NCBI RefSeq assembly: GCF_012935325.2
Contig: NZ_JABBYG020000002.1
Coordinates: 186,001 to 250,000, forward strand
Source of the DNA: Paenibacillus sp. PL91
GTDB lineage: Bacteria; Bacillota; Bacilli; Paenibacillales; Paenibacillaceae
Length of the DNA stretch: 64,000 nt
Direction: 5' to 3'
Below the pieces are notes generated by a model. It made no database searches, had not been told where the DNA came from, and saw nothing but the letters and a program-made list of their open reading frames with translations. A program made the position numbers and the translations under genes. Numbering within the stretch: the first letter of the stretch is position 1; each line of letters starts with the position of its first letter. Below are positions 53,846 to 62,474 of the stretch, one piece after another.

Positions 53846-55252
53846 TTACCTTATAAAGGGAACTAAAACGATATCCCCTTCCGAATAACGGAAAGAAACG
53901 CGCTGCGAAGAATCCTTGACGAATTTGGTGTATCTGCCGATTACAATTTTGGTACCGCCAAATACGATATTGCTTACGTCGATTCTCGAACGGTCGGCAT
54001 CCTCAAGCGATTTTTCAATGTCAAGAACACGAAGCTTCGTTTGATCATTCTCAAGAATCGTTTGACGCTTCGTTGCTGTTAATTTAATGCGAAGTGCCAT
54101 CTTCTCCGGTGACAGTTGACCTTTTGCAGCTAGTTGATCCAATATAGTTAGCGCTTTTTCCGTTTTGTCTAGGTTTTCCATATTTTGTTTAAGCCGGCCT
54201 CTGAGTTCAAGCAGTTCTTCGCGATGTTCTGGCTTGACGCCTACCTCGATTGTTGTAGCGGTTGACATGGAGTTGCCGATCGTTCGAGCACTAACCAGAT
54301 CGCCCGCTTGTACGAGACCTCCAACGATTAAACCTTTCGCGCCAGAGCAAATGACATTCTTTCCTGCCTTTACATGCGAATGCATAATGCTCTGAGAGAC
54401 AAGCACTTCTTCACCGGCGATGACGTTGCCTTCTTGAATAAATGAACTGCGCACATTTTGACCAGCCTTAACGAAGCCTTTATTGCTTCCTAAAATTCCG
54501 CCTGTTATTTCAACGGAGCCCTCTGATTCGATTTCTGCCCCTTCGACTCCGCCGATTACTCGAATATCGCCAGATGCCTTCACGCGGAAACCGCTGAGCA
54601 CGTTTCCTCTAATGACGACTGTTCCTACGAAATCGATATTTCCGATACTGTAATCAACGTCACCATTCACTTCATATACAGGGAAAACATTAATTTTTTC
54701 TTTGTCAGTCAGCGAAATAAGACCGTCAATGGCTGAATACATGGCCGTCTGATCATCATTAAGGACGACATTTTTGCCAACTTTAAATCGAACATGCTTG
54801 CCAAGCTTTGCTGGAACTTCTTCCCCCGTCACCGTCTTGCCGGATGGACCTGGCTGCGGGTCAAATCGCTCTGCAATCAATTGGCCTCGCTTGACATTTT
54901 TAAGCTGAACGACTTCTTTGAAGTCGACTTTTCCATCTTCAAGCTCAGCAGGAGCGCTGTTTCTTTTTTCCATATCATAAACAAGCCTAATGCTGCCATC
55001 CTTACCGGGTATGGGTGACTCGCCTTTTGCAATCAATGTTTGATCCTTATAAAATGCGAGCGGGTTTTTTGCAATTTGATCCAAAAGTTCATCTCGTATG
55101 CCATAAACGATCCCTTTGCTGCGTACGAAACGCTCGAGGTCTGCGCCGCTGCATCCAAACTCATCCGTAATTCGGGTAAATATTAAGAAGGCAGACAACT
55201 GATCGGTTGATGTCTGTATGCTTAGGTATGATTCTAATTGTAGATTTTCCAC
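53846..55252 (-). CDS. DUF342 family protein (FapA)
   Basis: 468-residue protein of the DUF342/FapA family: an N-terminal beta domain, a central right-handed beta-helix-like repeat region (about 190-330, repeated short GxV units such as VVIRGNVLSGFRVKASGD), then a coiled coil (about 345-425). Homologues are proposed to affect flagellar or polar localisation and may bind polymers; no enzyme motif is visible. The start is GTG 55250-55252 behind GGAGGGAG. It sits directly after sigD, an insertion relative to the B. subtilis fla/che operon, which goes from sigD straight to swrB. Confidence 0.85.
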   Translation of the reverse strand: MENLQLESYLSIQTSTDQLSAFLIFTRITDEFGCSGADLERFVRSKGIVYGIRDELLDQIAKNPLAFYKDQTLIAKGESPIPGKDGSIRLVYDMEKRNSAPAELEDGKVDFKEVVQLKNVKRGQLIAERFDPQPGPSGKTVTGEEVPAKLGKHVRFKVGKNVVLNDDQTAMYSAIDGLISLTDKEKINVFPVYEVNGDVDYSIGNIDFVGTVVIRGNVLSGFRVKASGDIRVIGGVEGAEIESEGSVEITGGILGSNKGFVKAGQNVRSSFIQEGNVIAGEEVLVSQSIMHSHVKAGKNVICSGAKGLIVGGLVQAGDLVSARTIGNSMSTATTIEVGVKPEHREELLELRGRLKQNMENLDKTEKALTILDQLAAKGQLSPEKMALRIKLTATKRQTILENDQTKLRVLDIEKSLEDADRSRIDVSNIVFGGTKIVIGRYTKFVKDSSQRVSFRYSEGDIVLVPFIR

Positions 55253-55267
55253 CTTACTCCCTCCTTC

Positions 55268-56053
55268 CTATTGCTGCATGAGTTGATCTTTATGCTTAGC
55301 CAAAACTCCCCGCAAGCGCAAAATGGCTTTTGAGTGGAGCTGGGAAATTCTCGAAGGTGATAGTGACATTACTTCAGCAATTTCACTTAATGATAATTCC
55401 TCGTAATAAAATAGGGAAACGACTGTGCGTTCCTTTTCGGTAAGACGTTCAATTCCTTTAACCAAAGATTCCTTCAAATAAAACTCATGTACTTTATGAT
55501 CCGGATTTTTTGCCTTATCATCTACTAACAATGACATTCTAGTCTCCGATTCCTCTTCTCGAATCGGGTCTTCCAACGAGCATATTGTAGTTACGGCAAT
55601 ATCTTGGAGCATATTCGTAAATTCTTTCTCCGAAACTTCGAGGTAACGGCTAATCTCAGCATCTGTGACGGTGCGCAAATATTGCTGTTCCAAATGCTGA
55701 TACGCCTCTTCCACTCGCTTCGCTTTCTCCCTTACGGAACGAGGAACCCAGTCCCCCTGCCGCAATCCGTCTATAATAGCACCGCGAATACGCCAAGATG
55801 CATACGTTTCGAATTGTAAGCCGCGGCAATAATCGAACTTTTCAATTGCATCGATTAGTCCCATAACGCCATTGCTGGCAAGATCATCCTTAATGACGTT
55901 TTTCGGCAGTCCAATTGCCATTCGATTCGTGACATAATCAACAAGCGGCAAATATTGCTCGATCAGCTTCTTCTTCGCTTCCAACTCGCCTTGTTCTCTC
56001 CAGGCTTGCCACATCTGCAAGTTTGTCAGATGAGGGTTTTTTTGCTCAATCAT
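55268..56053 (-). CDS. sigD: RNA polymerase sigma factor SigD (sigma-28, FliA/WhiG type)
   Basis: Directs late flagellar, chemotaxis and autolysin genes. The 261 residues show region 2 (LVDYVTNRMAIGLPKNVIKDDLASNG and CRGLQFETYASWRIRGAIIDGLRQGDWVPRSVR), region 3, and region 4 (LTEKERTVVSLFYYEELSLSEIAEVMSLSPSRISQLHSKA), each quoted here only as family hallmarks. ATG 56053 follows AGGAGAGTG. It lies near the end of the fla/che operon, as in B. subtilis, downstream of cheD and one extra small membrane gene. Confidence 0.96.
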   Translation of the reverse strand: MIEQKNPHLTNLQMWQAWREQGELEAKKKLIEQYLPLVDYVTNRMAIGLPKNVIKDDLASNGVMGLIDAIEKFDYCRGLQFETYASWRIRGAIIDGLRQGDWVPRSVREKAKRVEEAYQHLEQQYLRTVTDAEISRYLEVSEKEFTNMLQDIAVTTICSLEDPIREEESETRMSLLVDDKAKNPDHKVHEFYLKESLVKGIERLTEKERTVVSLFYYEELSLSEIAEVMSLSPSRISQLHSKAILRLRGVLAKHKDQLMQQ

Positions 56054-56057
56054 CGAC

Positions 56058-56495
56058 TCACTCTCCTGTCAGGTGACGAATGGCTTTAACCAATTCTTCT
56101 GGCTGTGTATTTTTTGTAGATAATAATTGAGGAGGATTCAACGGTCGAAATCCAGTTGCTTCATTAGATTGTGCATCCCCACTGGATTTCGCCCCGCCAT
56201 CCTGCAGCTGTGTTTTTAACAATTGATTAATATCCGCTGACTCGTCAGGGGTATGCAAATCCAGCCGGCTGCCCTTGCTCTCATCGTCTTCGATCTGCTC
56301 GCCTACTAGTATAGGAGGCTGAAGAATGTATGCCAATATGGCACGTACTCCATACGCAAGAACAAAAAAAGCGATGAAAGCATACATACTTCTAAGCAGC
56401 ATTACAGAAATCGGATTATTTCCGATTGAGAAAGCTACCGTAAGCACGGTGCCGAAAATTCCAAATACGACATTCCATCGCCATGTTCCTAGCAT
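56058..56495 (-). CDS. Small membrane protein between cheD and sigD
   Basis: 145-residue protein with two N-terminal transmembrane helices (about 8-26 and 33-55), followed by a hydrophilic, probably disordered cytoplasmic tail ending in PEELVKAIRHLTGE. The frame starts at 56525, but AAAGGAG precedes the ATG at 56493-56495. There is no recognised domain. The gene is only 1 nt from the cheD stop and 4 nt from sigD, so it is fully embedded in the operon; B. subtilis has no gene at this point. The short conserved-looking C-terminal helix may be a docking motif. Confidence 0.75.
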   Translation of the reverse strand: MLGTWRWNVVFGIFGTVLTVAFSIGNNPISVMLLRSMYAFIAFFVLAYGVRAILAYILQPPILVGEQIEDDESKGSRLDLHTPDESADINQLLKTQLQDGGAKSSGDAQSNEATGFRPLNPPQLLSTKNTQPEELVKAIRHLTGE

Positions 56496-56496
56496 A

Positions 56497-56991
56497 TCAA
56501 ATCTCCTTTGTACCGAACTGCACACTTCTTATTGATAACATTCCATTTTCACTATTAAACTCTATCGTGCGTCCAAAGCTGCCACCCGTATCCTGCGAAA
56601 TAATCGGGATCTTAAACTTAAGCAGCATTTCCGTACAGGAATCCACGTTTCGGGGACCAATTCTTAATGAATCGGTATGGCCAGACATGGCAAACATTTG
56701 TGCTCCACCTGCCATCTTAGCTTTCATTCTCTCAACGTAAGCTCCGGCTGCTATCATCCGATCTAGCAGCTCGGGGATGGCTGTATCTGCATATTTAGCC
56801 AAGTTCATTTTGGTCTCGCGGGCAATCTCTGAAGACGGCAGCATGACATGTGCCATACCAGCTATTTTTCGGATAGGGTCGTACAACGTGAGCCCTACAC
56901 ACGAACCTAAGCCAGTCGTTTTGAGTATCGCTCCATCTGTTGCAATATTTAAATCAGCCATGCCTACTTTGACCAAGTTCTGTTGTATCAT
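56497..56991 (-). CDS. cheD: Chemoreceptor glutamine deamidase CheD
   Basis: Deamidates receptor glutamines and stimulates the phosphatase CheC. The 164-residue protein has the catalytic Cys31 in TTGLGSCVGL, His48 in GMAHVMLPS, and a Thr at 25 at triad spacing. ATG 56991 overlaps the cheC stop by 4 nt, consistent with the CheC-CheD complex being co-translated. Confidence 0.95.
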   Translation of the reverse strand: MIQQNLVKVGMADLNIATDGAILKTTGLGSCVGLTLYDPIRKIAGMAHVMLPSSEIARETKMNLAKYADTAIPELLDRMIAAGAYVERMKAKMAGGAQMFAMSGHTDSLRIGPRNVDSCTEMLLKFKIPIISQDTGGSFGRTIEFNSENGMLSIRSVQFGTKEI

Positions 56992-57608
56992 TCAATAACG
57001 ACTCCCAAAGCCCTAAATATTTTTTCAAATGACTCTGGATCAGGTATTAGGAAAAAATGTCCTTCAAGCGATTGACAATCTTCCAAAAATGTCGTTTCAA
57101 TAAGTAGGGCCGAGTCTCCCATCTCTCCGTATTGCATGAGACCGTAGCTTAGTACGGCTCCTGCCATATCTACTGCTATGGAAGGAACAGATGGTGCCAT
57201 CGTTAAACGAGTAAAGTCTGCCAGCGAAGACAAGTATGAGCCTGCCAAAATGTTGCCGATCTCGCAAAGCGCGGACAGCTCCATCTCGGAATAGCTCTCT
57301 TGCGATTCTAAATTCATCGCCAGCAGCTGCCGCAAAATCCGCTTAGCAGATGCTTCCTCAATAATGAAAAACATATTGCCAGGCGCTTCGCCTTCCACCC
57401 GAAGAAAGACGGCGATGACGATTTGCTCGGAACCGCCAACACGCTCAGCGATCTCTTCAAAGGGCAGTAAGCTTACTTTGGGCACAGCCATATCTACTGG
57501 TTTGTCCAACAACCGTGATAGTGCAGTCGCAGCGTTTCCTGCTCCAATATTGCCGACTTCTTTTAATACATCAAGCTCAAATGCTTCTAATCGGTTGAAT
57601 AGATTCAC
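56988..57608 (-). CDS. cheC: CheY-P phosphatase CheC
   Basis: Dephosphorylates CheY-P and binds CheD. Over 206 residues both active-site motifs appear: KEVGNIGAGNAATAL near residue 15 and CEIGNILAGSYLSSL near 110. The second has EIGNILAG with Asn retained, so both centres look usable. The start is GTG 57606-57608 behind AGAGGT. It lies between cheW and cheD. Confidence 0.94.
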   Translation of the reverse strand: MNLFNRLEAFELDVLKEVGNIGAGNAATALSRLLDKPVDMAVPKVSLLPFEEIAERVGGSEQIVIAVFLRVEGEAPGNMFFIIEEASAKRILRQLLAMNLESQESYSEMELSALCEIGNILAGSYLSSLADFTRLTMAPSVPSIAVDMAGAVLSYGLMQYGEMGDSALLIETTFLEDCQSLEGHFFLIPDPESFEKIFRALGVVIE

Positions 57609-57611
57609 TCG

Positions 57612-58073
57612 TTATACCTCTAGCTGCTCTAGCTGTATGATCTCGTTTTTGTTCAACACTTCAGACAAATTCAGCATGATGAGAAGTCGACCTTCACCAA
57701 GCTTTGCGATGCCTCTTAAGTATTTAGCTTTAATGCCTCCAACAATTTCCGGCGGCAAATCGATCGTATCGGTATCGATATCAATAACATCATTTGCGGA
57801 ATCAACGATAAAGCCCACCTCAATATCAGCCACTGCTACAACAATAATTCTGGAATTTTCGGTTGCAGTCGTTTCTGAAAGATTAAAGCGGCCACGAAGG
57901 TCGATCACTGGAACGACCACGCCCCGTAAATTAATAACCCCTTTAATAAACGAAGCTGTTTTGGGTACGCGTGTAATTGGAGATAATCTTTCGATCGTGC
58001 GTACCTTATCCACTTCAATTCCATACTCTTCGTTCCCAAGAGCGAACACGATAACCTTTAATTCTTCTCCCAT
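57612..58073 (-). CDS. cheW: Chemotaxis adaptor CheW
   Basis: 153-residue SH3-like adaptor coupling receptors to CheA. It shows VFALGNEEYGIEVDKVRTIE, FIKGVINLRGVVVPVIDLR and the CheW core VGFIVDSANDVIDID. ATG 58073 follows AAGGGGG. It lies 14 nt downstream of cheA. Confidence 0.96.
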   Translation of the reverse strand: MGEELKVIVFALGNEEYGIEVDKVRTIERLSPITRVPKTASFIKGVINLRGVVVPVIDLRGRFNLSETTATENSRIIVVAVADIEVGFIVDSANDVIDIDTDTIDLPPEIVGGIKAKYLRGIAKLGEGRLLIMLNLSEVLNKNEIIQLEQLEV

Positions 58074-58087
58074 CGTAAAAACCCCCT

Positions 58088-60172
58088 TTATTTGATTAGT
58101 GCATTCGGATCAATAATCAATGCCACATAGCCATCGCCTAGTATCGTTGCGCCAGAGATCGCTTCGACATTGGTTAAATATTTGCCTAACGATTTGAGGA
58201 CGATTTCGCTTTGGCCGATAAATTCGTCAACCATTACTGCAGCCCATTTCTCGCCTTTGCGCACCACGACTATTTCAGTTTCCTGCTCTTGATTCTCATC
58301 AAAATCCGGAGAATCAAGCACTTTGCTAAGCGATACGAGCGGAATGATGGTGTTTCTAAACTCAATCATTTTGTTGCCGTGAACATGTAAAATATTTTCC
58401 TTACTGATGATTCCGGTTTCTACGATAGAAGATAATGGAATTGCATATTTCTCTGAACCTAGCTTAATAAGCATCGCCGATATAATAGAAAGGGTAAGCG
58501 GCAGTTGAACGGAAAACTTAGTGCCTCTGCCAAATGCGGAGTCAATCGTTACGTTTCCGCCTAACGATGTAATTTTGGATCGCACGACATCAAGACCGAC
58601 GCCTCTTCCTGAAATATCCGAGATCTTGTCAGCAGTGCTAAAGCCTGCTGCAAATATGAGCATATTAATCTCGTCAGGTGACAGCAGCTTTGCTTGCTCT
58701 TCCGTAACAACACCATTTTTAATGGCTGTCTTTAGGACACGTTCGTGATGGATGCCACGACCATCTTCTTCTACCTCAATAAAGACATGATTTCCGCTAT
58801 GGAAGGCACGTAAGTAAATTGTACCCGTTTCCGACTTGCCTGCAGCAACTCGCTCTTCAACGGTCTCAATGCCATGGTCAACCGAGTTACGTAGTAAGTG
58901 AACGAGCGGATCACCAATCTCATCAATTACGGTACGATCAAGCTCCGTATCTGCGCCTGTAATGACTAAATCGATTTTTTTGTCTAACGATTTTGCCAAA
59001 TCTCTAATCATGCGAGGGAAACGGTTGAACACCGAGTCGACTGGAACCATCCGCAGCTTCAGCACGATACTTTGCAAGTCTGAGCTGACACGCGTCATAT
59101 GCTCGACCGTCTCTGTTAAATCGTTGCGCTTAATTTCACTGGATAGCTGTTCAAGTCTTACGCGGTCAATGAGCAATTCGCTAAACAGGTTCATTAGCGT
59201 ATCCAATCTCTCAATGTCCACCCGTATCGTTCTCGCTACATTTGCAGGTGCGGCAGGTGCGGCAGGCGCAGCCTGCGCTTGCCCTTTACCAGCTGCTTCT
59301 TGAGCTGATTGCTCCTTAACGATCGGCGGGGCCGGAGCTGCATCAACAACTTCTACTGCTGCAGCAGCGGTTGATTGACTGAGTACAGCTAACGACTCAG
59401 CATCGAGCAACGTTACGGTTGCCGTTTCGATTTCGGAGATGTTTAGAAGCTGCGATTGAAGATCTTCCTGCGTTAACTGAGAGATTGTAAAGACGGTGAA
59501 CGAGAAATCGAATTTTTCCTGCTCGATATCTTGGGCAGGCGGATCAGATTTAATAACCTCTCCGTTTCGTTCCAGCAAATCAAACACCATATAAGCGCGT
59601 ACTGCTTTAAGCATGCAATTATCACGAATTGCGATCTGAATGTGATAGACATAGTGTCCGGACTCGATCGATTGAAGCAAAATGGAGGATTGAAACTCAT
59701 CAAGCAGCATCGCCCCTGATACGCTTGATGATGAAGCACCTGCTGCGTTTGCTGCCACTGTTGGAGCAGCAGATGCATGGCTAGCGCTATAATCGCTCTT
59801 TAGTATCGTTTGCAAGGATGCAACGATAGAGGTGACGTCAGCTTTGCCCGTACCTCCGCCAACAATATCCTGAACCATTGCTTCAAGAGCGTCTAACCCT
59901 TTGAATAAGGTGTCAAAAATAAAGCTGTCCATTTTGAGCTTATTATTGCGAACGAGATCCAGCACGTTTTCCATTTCATGCGTTAACGCAGCCAAATCCT
60001 CAAAGCCCATGGTCGCTGACATCCCTTTCAGCGTATGAGCTGAACGAAATATATTTTGAACGATACTAAGCTCCTCAGGCTCGCTTTCTAGCCTAAGCAA
60101 ATTTTCATTCAGCGATTGCAGATGATCATTAGATTCATCGATAAACATCGATAAATAGGCATTCATATCCAT
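58088..60172 (-). CDS. cheA: Chemotaxis histidine kinase CheA
   Basis: 694-residue kinase. P1 HPt domain has the phospho-accepting His46 in SAHTLKGMSATMG; an Ala/Pro-rich P2 region follows, with one CheY-binding-like domain near 165-260. The P3 dimerisation helices lie near 320-390 and P4 ATPase near 395-560, with N box LRNSVDHGIE, G1 EDGRGI and G2 GRGVGLDVV. P5 is a CheW-like domain (about 565-694). ATG 60172 follows AGGAGGTG. All catalytic elements are intact. Confidence 0.97.
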   Translation of the reverse strand: MDMNAYLSMFIDESNDHLQSLNENLLRLESEPEELSIVQNIFRSAHTLKGMSATMGFEDLAALTHEMENVLDLVRNNKLKMDSFIFDTLFKGLDALEAMVQDIVGGGTGKADVTSIVASLQTILKSDYSASHASAAPTVAANAAGASSSSVSGAMLLDEFQSSILLQSIESGHYVYHIQIAIRDNCMLKAVRAYMVFDLLERNGEVIKSDPPAQDIEQEKFDFSFTVFTISQLTQEDLQSQLLNISEIETATVTLLDAESLAVLSQSTAAAAVEVVDAAPAPPIVKEQSAQEAAGKGQAQAAPAAPAAPANVARTIRVDIERLDTLMNLFSELLIDRVRLEQLSSEIKRNDLTETVEHMTRVSSDLQSIVLKLRMVPVDSVFNRFPRMIRDLAKSLDKKIDLVITGADTELDRTVIDEIGDPLVHLLRNSVDHGIETVEERVAAGKSETGTIYLRAFHSGNHVFIEVEEDGRGIHHERVLKTAIKNGVVTEEQAKLLSPDEINMLIFAAGFSTADKISDISGRGVGLDVVRSKITSLGGNVTIDSAFGRGTKFSVQLPLTLSIISAMLIKLGSEKYAIPLSSIVETGIISKENILHVHGNKMIEFRNTIIPLVSLSKVLDSPDFDENQEQETEIVVVRKGEKWAAVMVDEFIGQSEIVLKSLGKYLTNVEAISGATILGDGYVALIIDPNALIK

Positions 60173-60216
60173 TTACTAGCACCTCCTGTTAGTATGTTTA
60201 AACGATTCTAGCCTAT

Positions 60217-61578
60217 TTATTTCAGCACTGCCTGTACAAGTTGCGGGGCAATGAGCTGCAGCGGCAATACTTTATCTACGCAGCCAGCCTCAACCGCAGA
60301 TCTAGGCATCCCATACACGACGCAGGTTTCTTCTGCTTCTGCGATCGTAGTTTCGATTCCGCTGCCTTGAAGCAGCTTCATGCCCTTTGCGCCATCGCTT
60401 CCCATGCCCGTCATGATGACAGCATGCCGCTTCAACTCTCGAAACGGAGCCAATGATTCAAACAATACATCGACCGATGGCCGATGACCGTTGCGCGGCG
60501 GCTGCTCTGTCAGTAAGATCGAATAACCCGCAGCATCCTTGGCAAGTTCCATATGGAAGCCGCCAGGTGCAATGTAAACCACTCCTACAGATACTCTCTC
60601 CCCCTGCTCTGCTTCCACCACTTTCAACTCGCTAAAGCTATCCAGTCGCTGAGCTAGAGATTTCGTAAATTTAGGAGGCATATGCTGAACGATGAGCACT
60701 GGTGCCTGAAAATCTCCTGGCAATGAAGTAATGACCTCATGAAGCGCTCTCGGGCCCCCTGTTGAAGTACCGATGGCTACTATATGTTTGATTGATGCTA
60801 GCGGGCTGCCCGCCCTTTCCTTCCTAATAGAAGGTGGCTCTACATGAAGGGGCTTAGCAACAACCGGTGTTTCTTTATGTACGGTTTTGTGCGCGGCAAT
60901 CGTCGGTTTGATTTTGCTAGGCGCAGCAACCTCAGGCTTCGTGCTTTTTTGTTGTTTATGTAAAGGGGGTGCCGTTTGCTCCAACGTCTGCTTGTCCACC
61001 ATTTTCGGATCATTCGGTTTGCTCCGATCCTTGATGGGAGTAGGCAGCGGTGTTGCTTGCGGCTCCTCTTGTTGTGAAGGCTTAATCTTTGTTGATTTTA
61101 TAATTTGCTCTGCCCGCGCAGGGCCAACCTCGTTTGGAGCTTGCTTCTCGCTAATTGCAATAATCGGTTGATAACGCTTTGTGAGTACAGCAATCCGCAA
61201 TTTTTCAAGTAAAAAATCGCCAACCTGATGAATGTCATTCGATATGGCGCTTGAAGGCTTTCTAATGAAGTCGAAAGCGCCAAATTGCAAAGCCTTAATC
61301 GTTTCTCTCGTATTGTCTTCACTAATTCCCGAGAGCATAATGACAGGTGTCGGATTGTCCCTCATGATAATTTGCAGCGCTTCAATTCCGTTCATTAAAG
61401 GCATTTCTAAATCTAAGGTAACGGCATCCGGCTTCCATTCACGGACCGCTTCAATCGCTTCTTGACCATTTTGGGCAGTAGCTACAATTGTAAATTGCGG
61501 GTCCTGAATAATTAAATCACTAATAATTTTCCGCATAAAACCGGAATCGTCAACAACAAGTATGCGATAAGGAGCCAT
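60217..61578 (-). CDS. cheB: Chemotaxis response regulator methylesterase CheB
   Basis: 453 residues, longer than the usual 350. N-terminal receiver (D10, D11, phospho-acceptor D56 in LDLEMPLMNG, K near 106). The C-terminal methylesterase (about 265-453) has Ser in IGTSTGGPRAL, His in VQHMPPKFTKSLAQRLD and Asp in MGSDGAKGMKLL. The extra length is a linker (about 145-260) rich in Lys, Pro, Gln and Thr, likely disordered. It follows flhG by 26 nt. Confidence 0.95.
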   Translation of the reverse strand: MAPYRILVVDDSGFMRKIISDLIIQDPQFTIVATAQNGQEAIEAVREWKPDAVTLDLEMPLMNGIEALQIIMRDNPTPVIMLSGISEDNTRETIKALQFGAFDFIRKPSSAISNDIHQVGDFLLEKLRIAVLTKRYQPIIAISEKQAPNEVGPARAEQIIKSTKIKPSQQEEPQATPLPTPIKDRSKPNDPKMVDKQTLEQTAPPLHKQQKSTKPEVAAPSKIKPTIAAHKTVHKETPVVAKPLHVEPPSIRKERAGSPLASIKHIVAIGTSTGGPRALHEVITSLPGDFQAPVLIVQHMPPKFTKSLAQRLDSFSELKVVEAEQGERVSVGVVYIAPGGFHMELAKDAAGYSILLTEQPPRNGHRPSVDVLFESLAPFRELKRHAVIMTGMGSDGAKGMKLLQGSGIETTIAEAEETCVVYGMPRSAVEAGCVDKVLPLQLIAPQLVQAVLK

Positions 61579-61604
61579 GCCATTTCCTCCTCACTTCCAA
61601 AGGA

Positions 61605-62474
61605 TTATCTTGAGAGTCTGAACATTTTATGCAAAAATCCTTTGACTCCGCCGCTAATTGTAGAGCTCTGTGGTATTTCGAGAAAGCGCTTCGCTATCCG
61701 ATCAATAGCTATGGATGCCTCGCTTCCTGGGTAAGCGACCGTAAACGGTACTTGGCGTTTAACCGCTTTAGTTACGTTAGGATCATCCGGCAAAATGCCC
61801 AAATGCGGCAAGTCGGATTGAAGAAAACGCTGAGCTACCATAGTGATCTTATCTGCCGTTTGCTTACCTTCGCGGGGATCCACGGCGCGATTGACGATTA
61901 ATTTGAAATGAACGTTCACATCCATACCTTTAACCATCTTAATCAAAGCATACGCATCCGTAATCGATGTTGGTTCTGGCGTCGTAACCACGATTGTTTC
62001 CTGAGCGGCGGTAATAAACTTTACCGTTTCCTTCGAAAGTCCTGCGCCTGTATCAAATAAGATCACGTCATACTTCCCATGCAGCTTGCTTATCTCCACT
62101 TCGAAGCGATCGAGCTGATCTTCCGATAAATCCATCAGGTCGCGAAAGCCTGAGCCGCCAGCGATAAAGTTCAGCCCCTCTGGACCTTCCTGAACGATTT
62201 CCCAAATCGTCTTCTCCTGCTTAAGCAAATGGTATAAATTGTAGGTTGATGAAATGCCCATAAGCACATCGATGTTGGCCATACCGATATCCGCATCGAA
62301 TACGAGTACTTTTTTGCCGAGCCTCTGAAGCGATAAGGCAAAGTTTAGGCTGAAATTCGATTTCCCGACGCCCCCCTTCCCGCTGGTGACGGTTACAACG
62401 CGGGTCGTTCGGCCTTCGTCTTGAAGCTCCTGCTGTTTGACTAAGTTGCGTAATGCTTCTGCTTGATCCATCAT
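61605..62474 (-). CDS. flhG: Flagellar number regulator FlhG (YlxH), MinD-like ATPase
   Basis: 289-residue deviant-Walker ATPase that controls flagellar number and position with FlhF. The N-terminal DQAEALR at residue 3 is the FlhF-activating motif, followed by deviant Walker A TSGKGGVGKSNFS near 30, FDADIGMANIDVLMG and LFDTGAGLSKET. A C-terminal basic or amphipathic tail (HKMFRLSR) can serve in membrane binding. ATG 62474 overlaps the flhF stop by 4 nt. Confidence 0.95.
   Translation of the reverse strand: MMDQAEALRNLVKQQELQDEGRTTRVVTVTSGKGGVGKSNFSLNFALSLQRLGKKVLVFDADIGMANIDVLMGISSTYNLYHLLKQEKTIWEIVQEGPEGLNFIAGGSGFRDLMDLSEDQLDRFEVEISKLHGKYDVILFDTGAGLSKETVKFITAAQETIVVTTPEPTSITDAYALIKMVKGMDVNVHFKLIVNRAVDPREGKQTADKITMVAQRFLQSDLPHLGILPDDPNVTKAVKRQVPFTVAYPGSEASIAIDRIAKRFLEIPQSSTISGGVKGFLHKMFRLSR

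Noticed and set aside
57364..58095. 243-codon open frame on the plus strand
   Set aside because: Antisense to cheC and cheW, which are complete and conserved; Ser/Thr/Ile-rich shadow translation.
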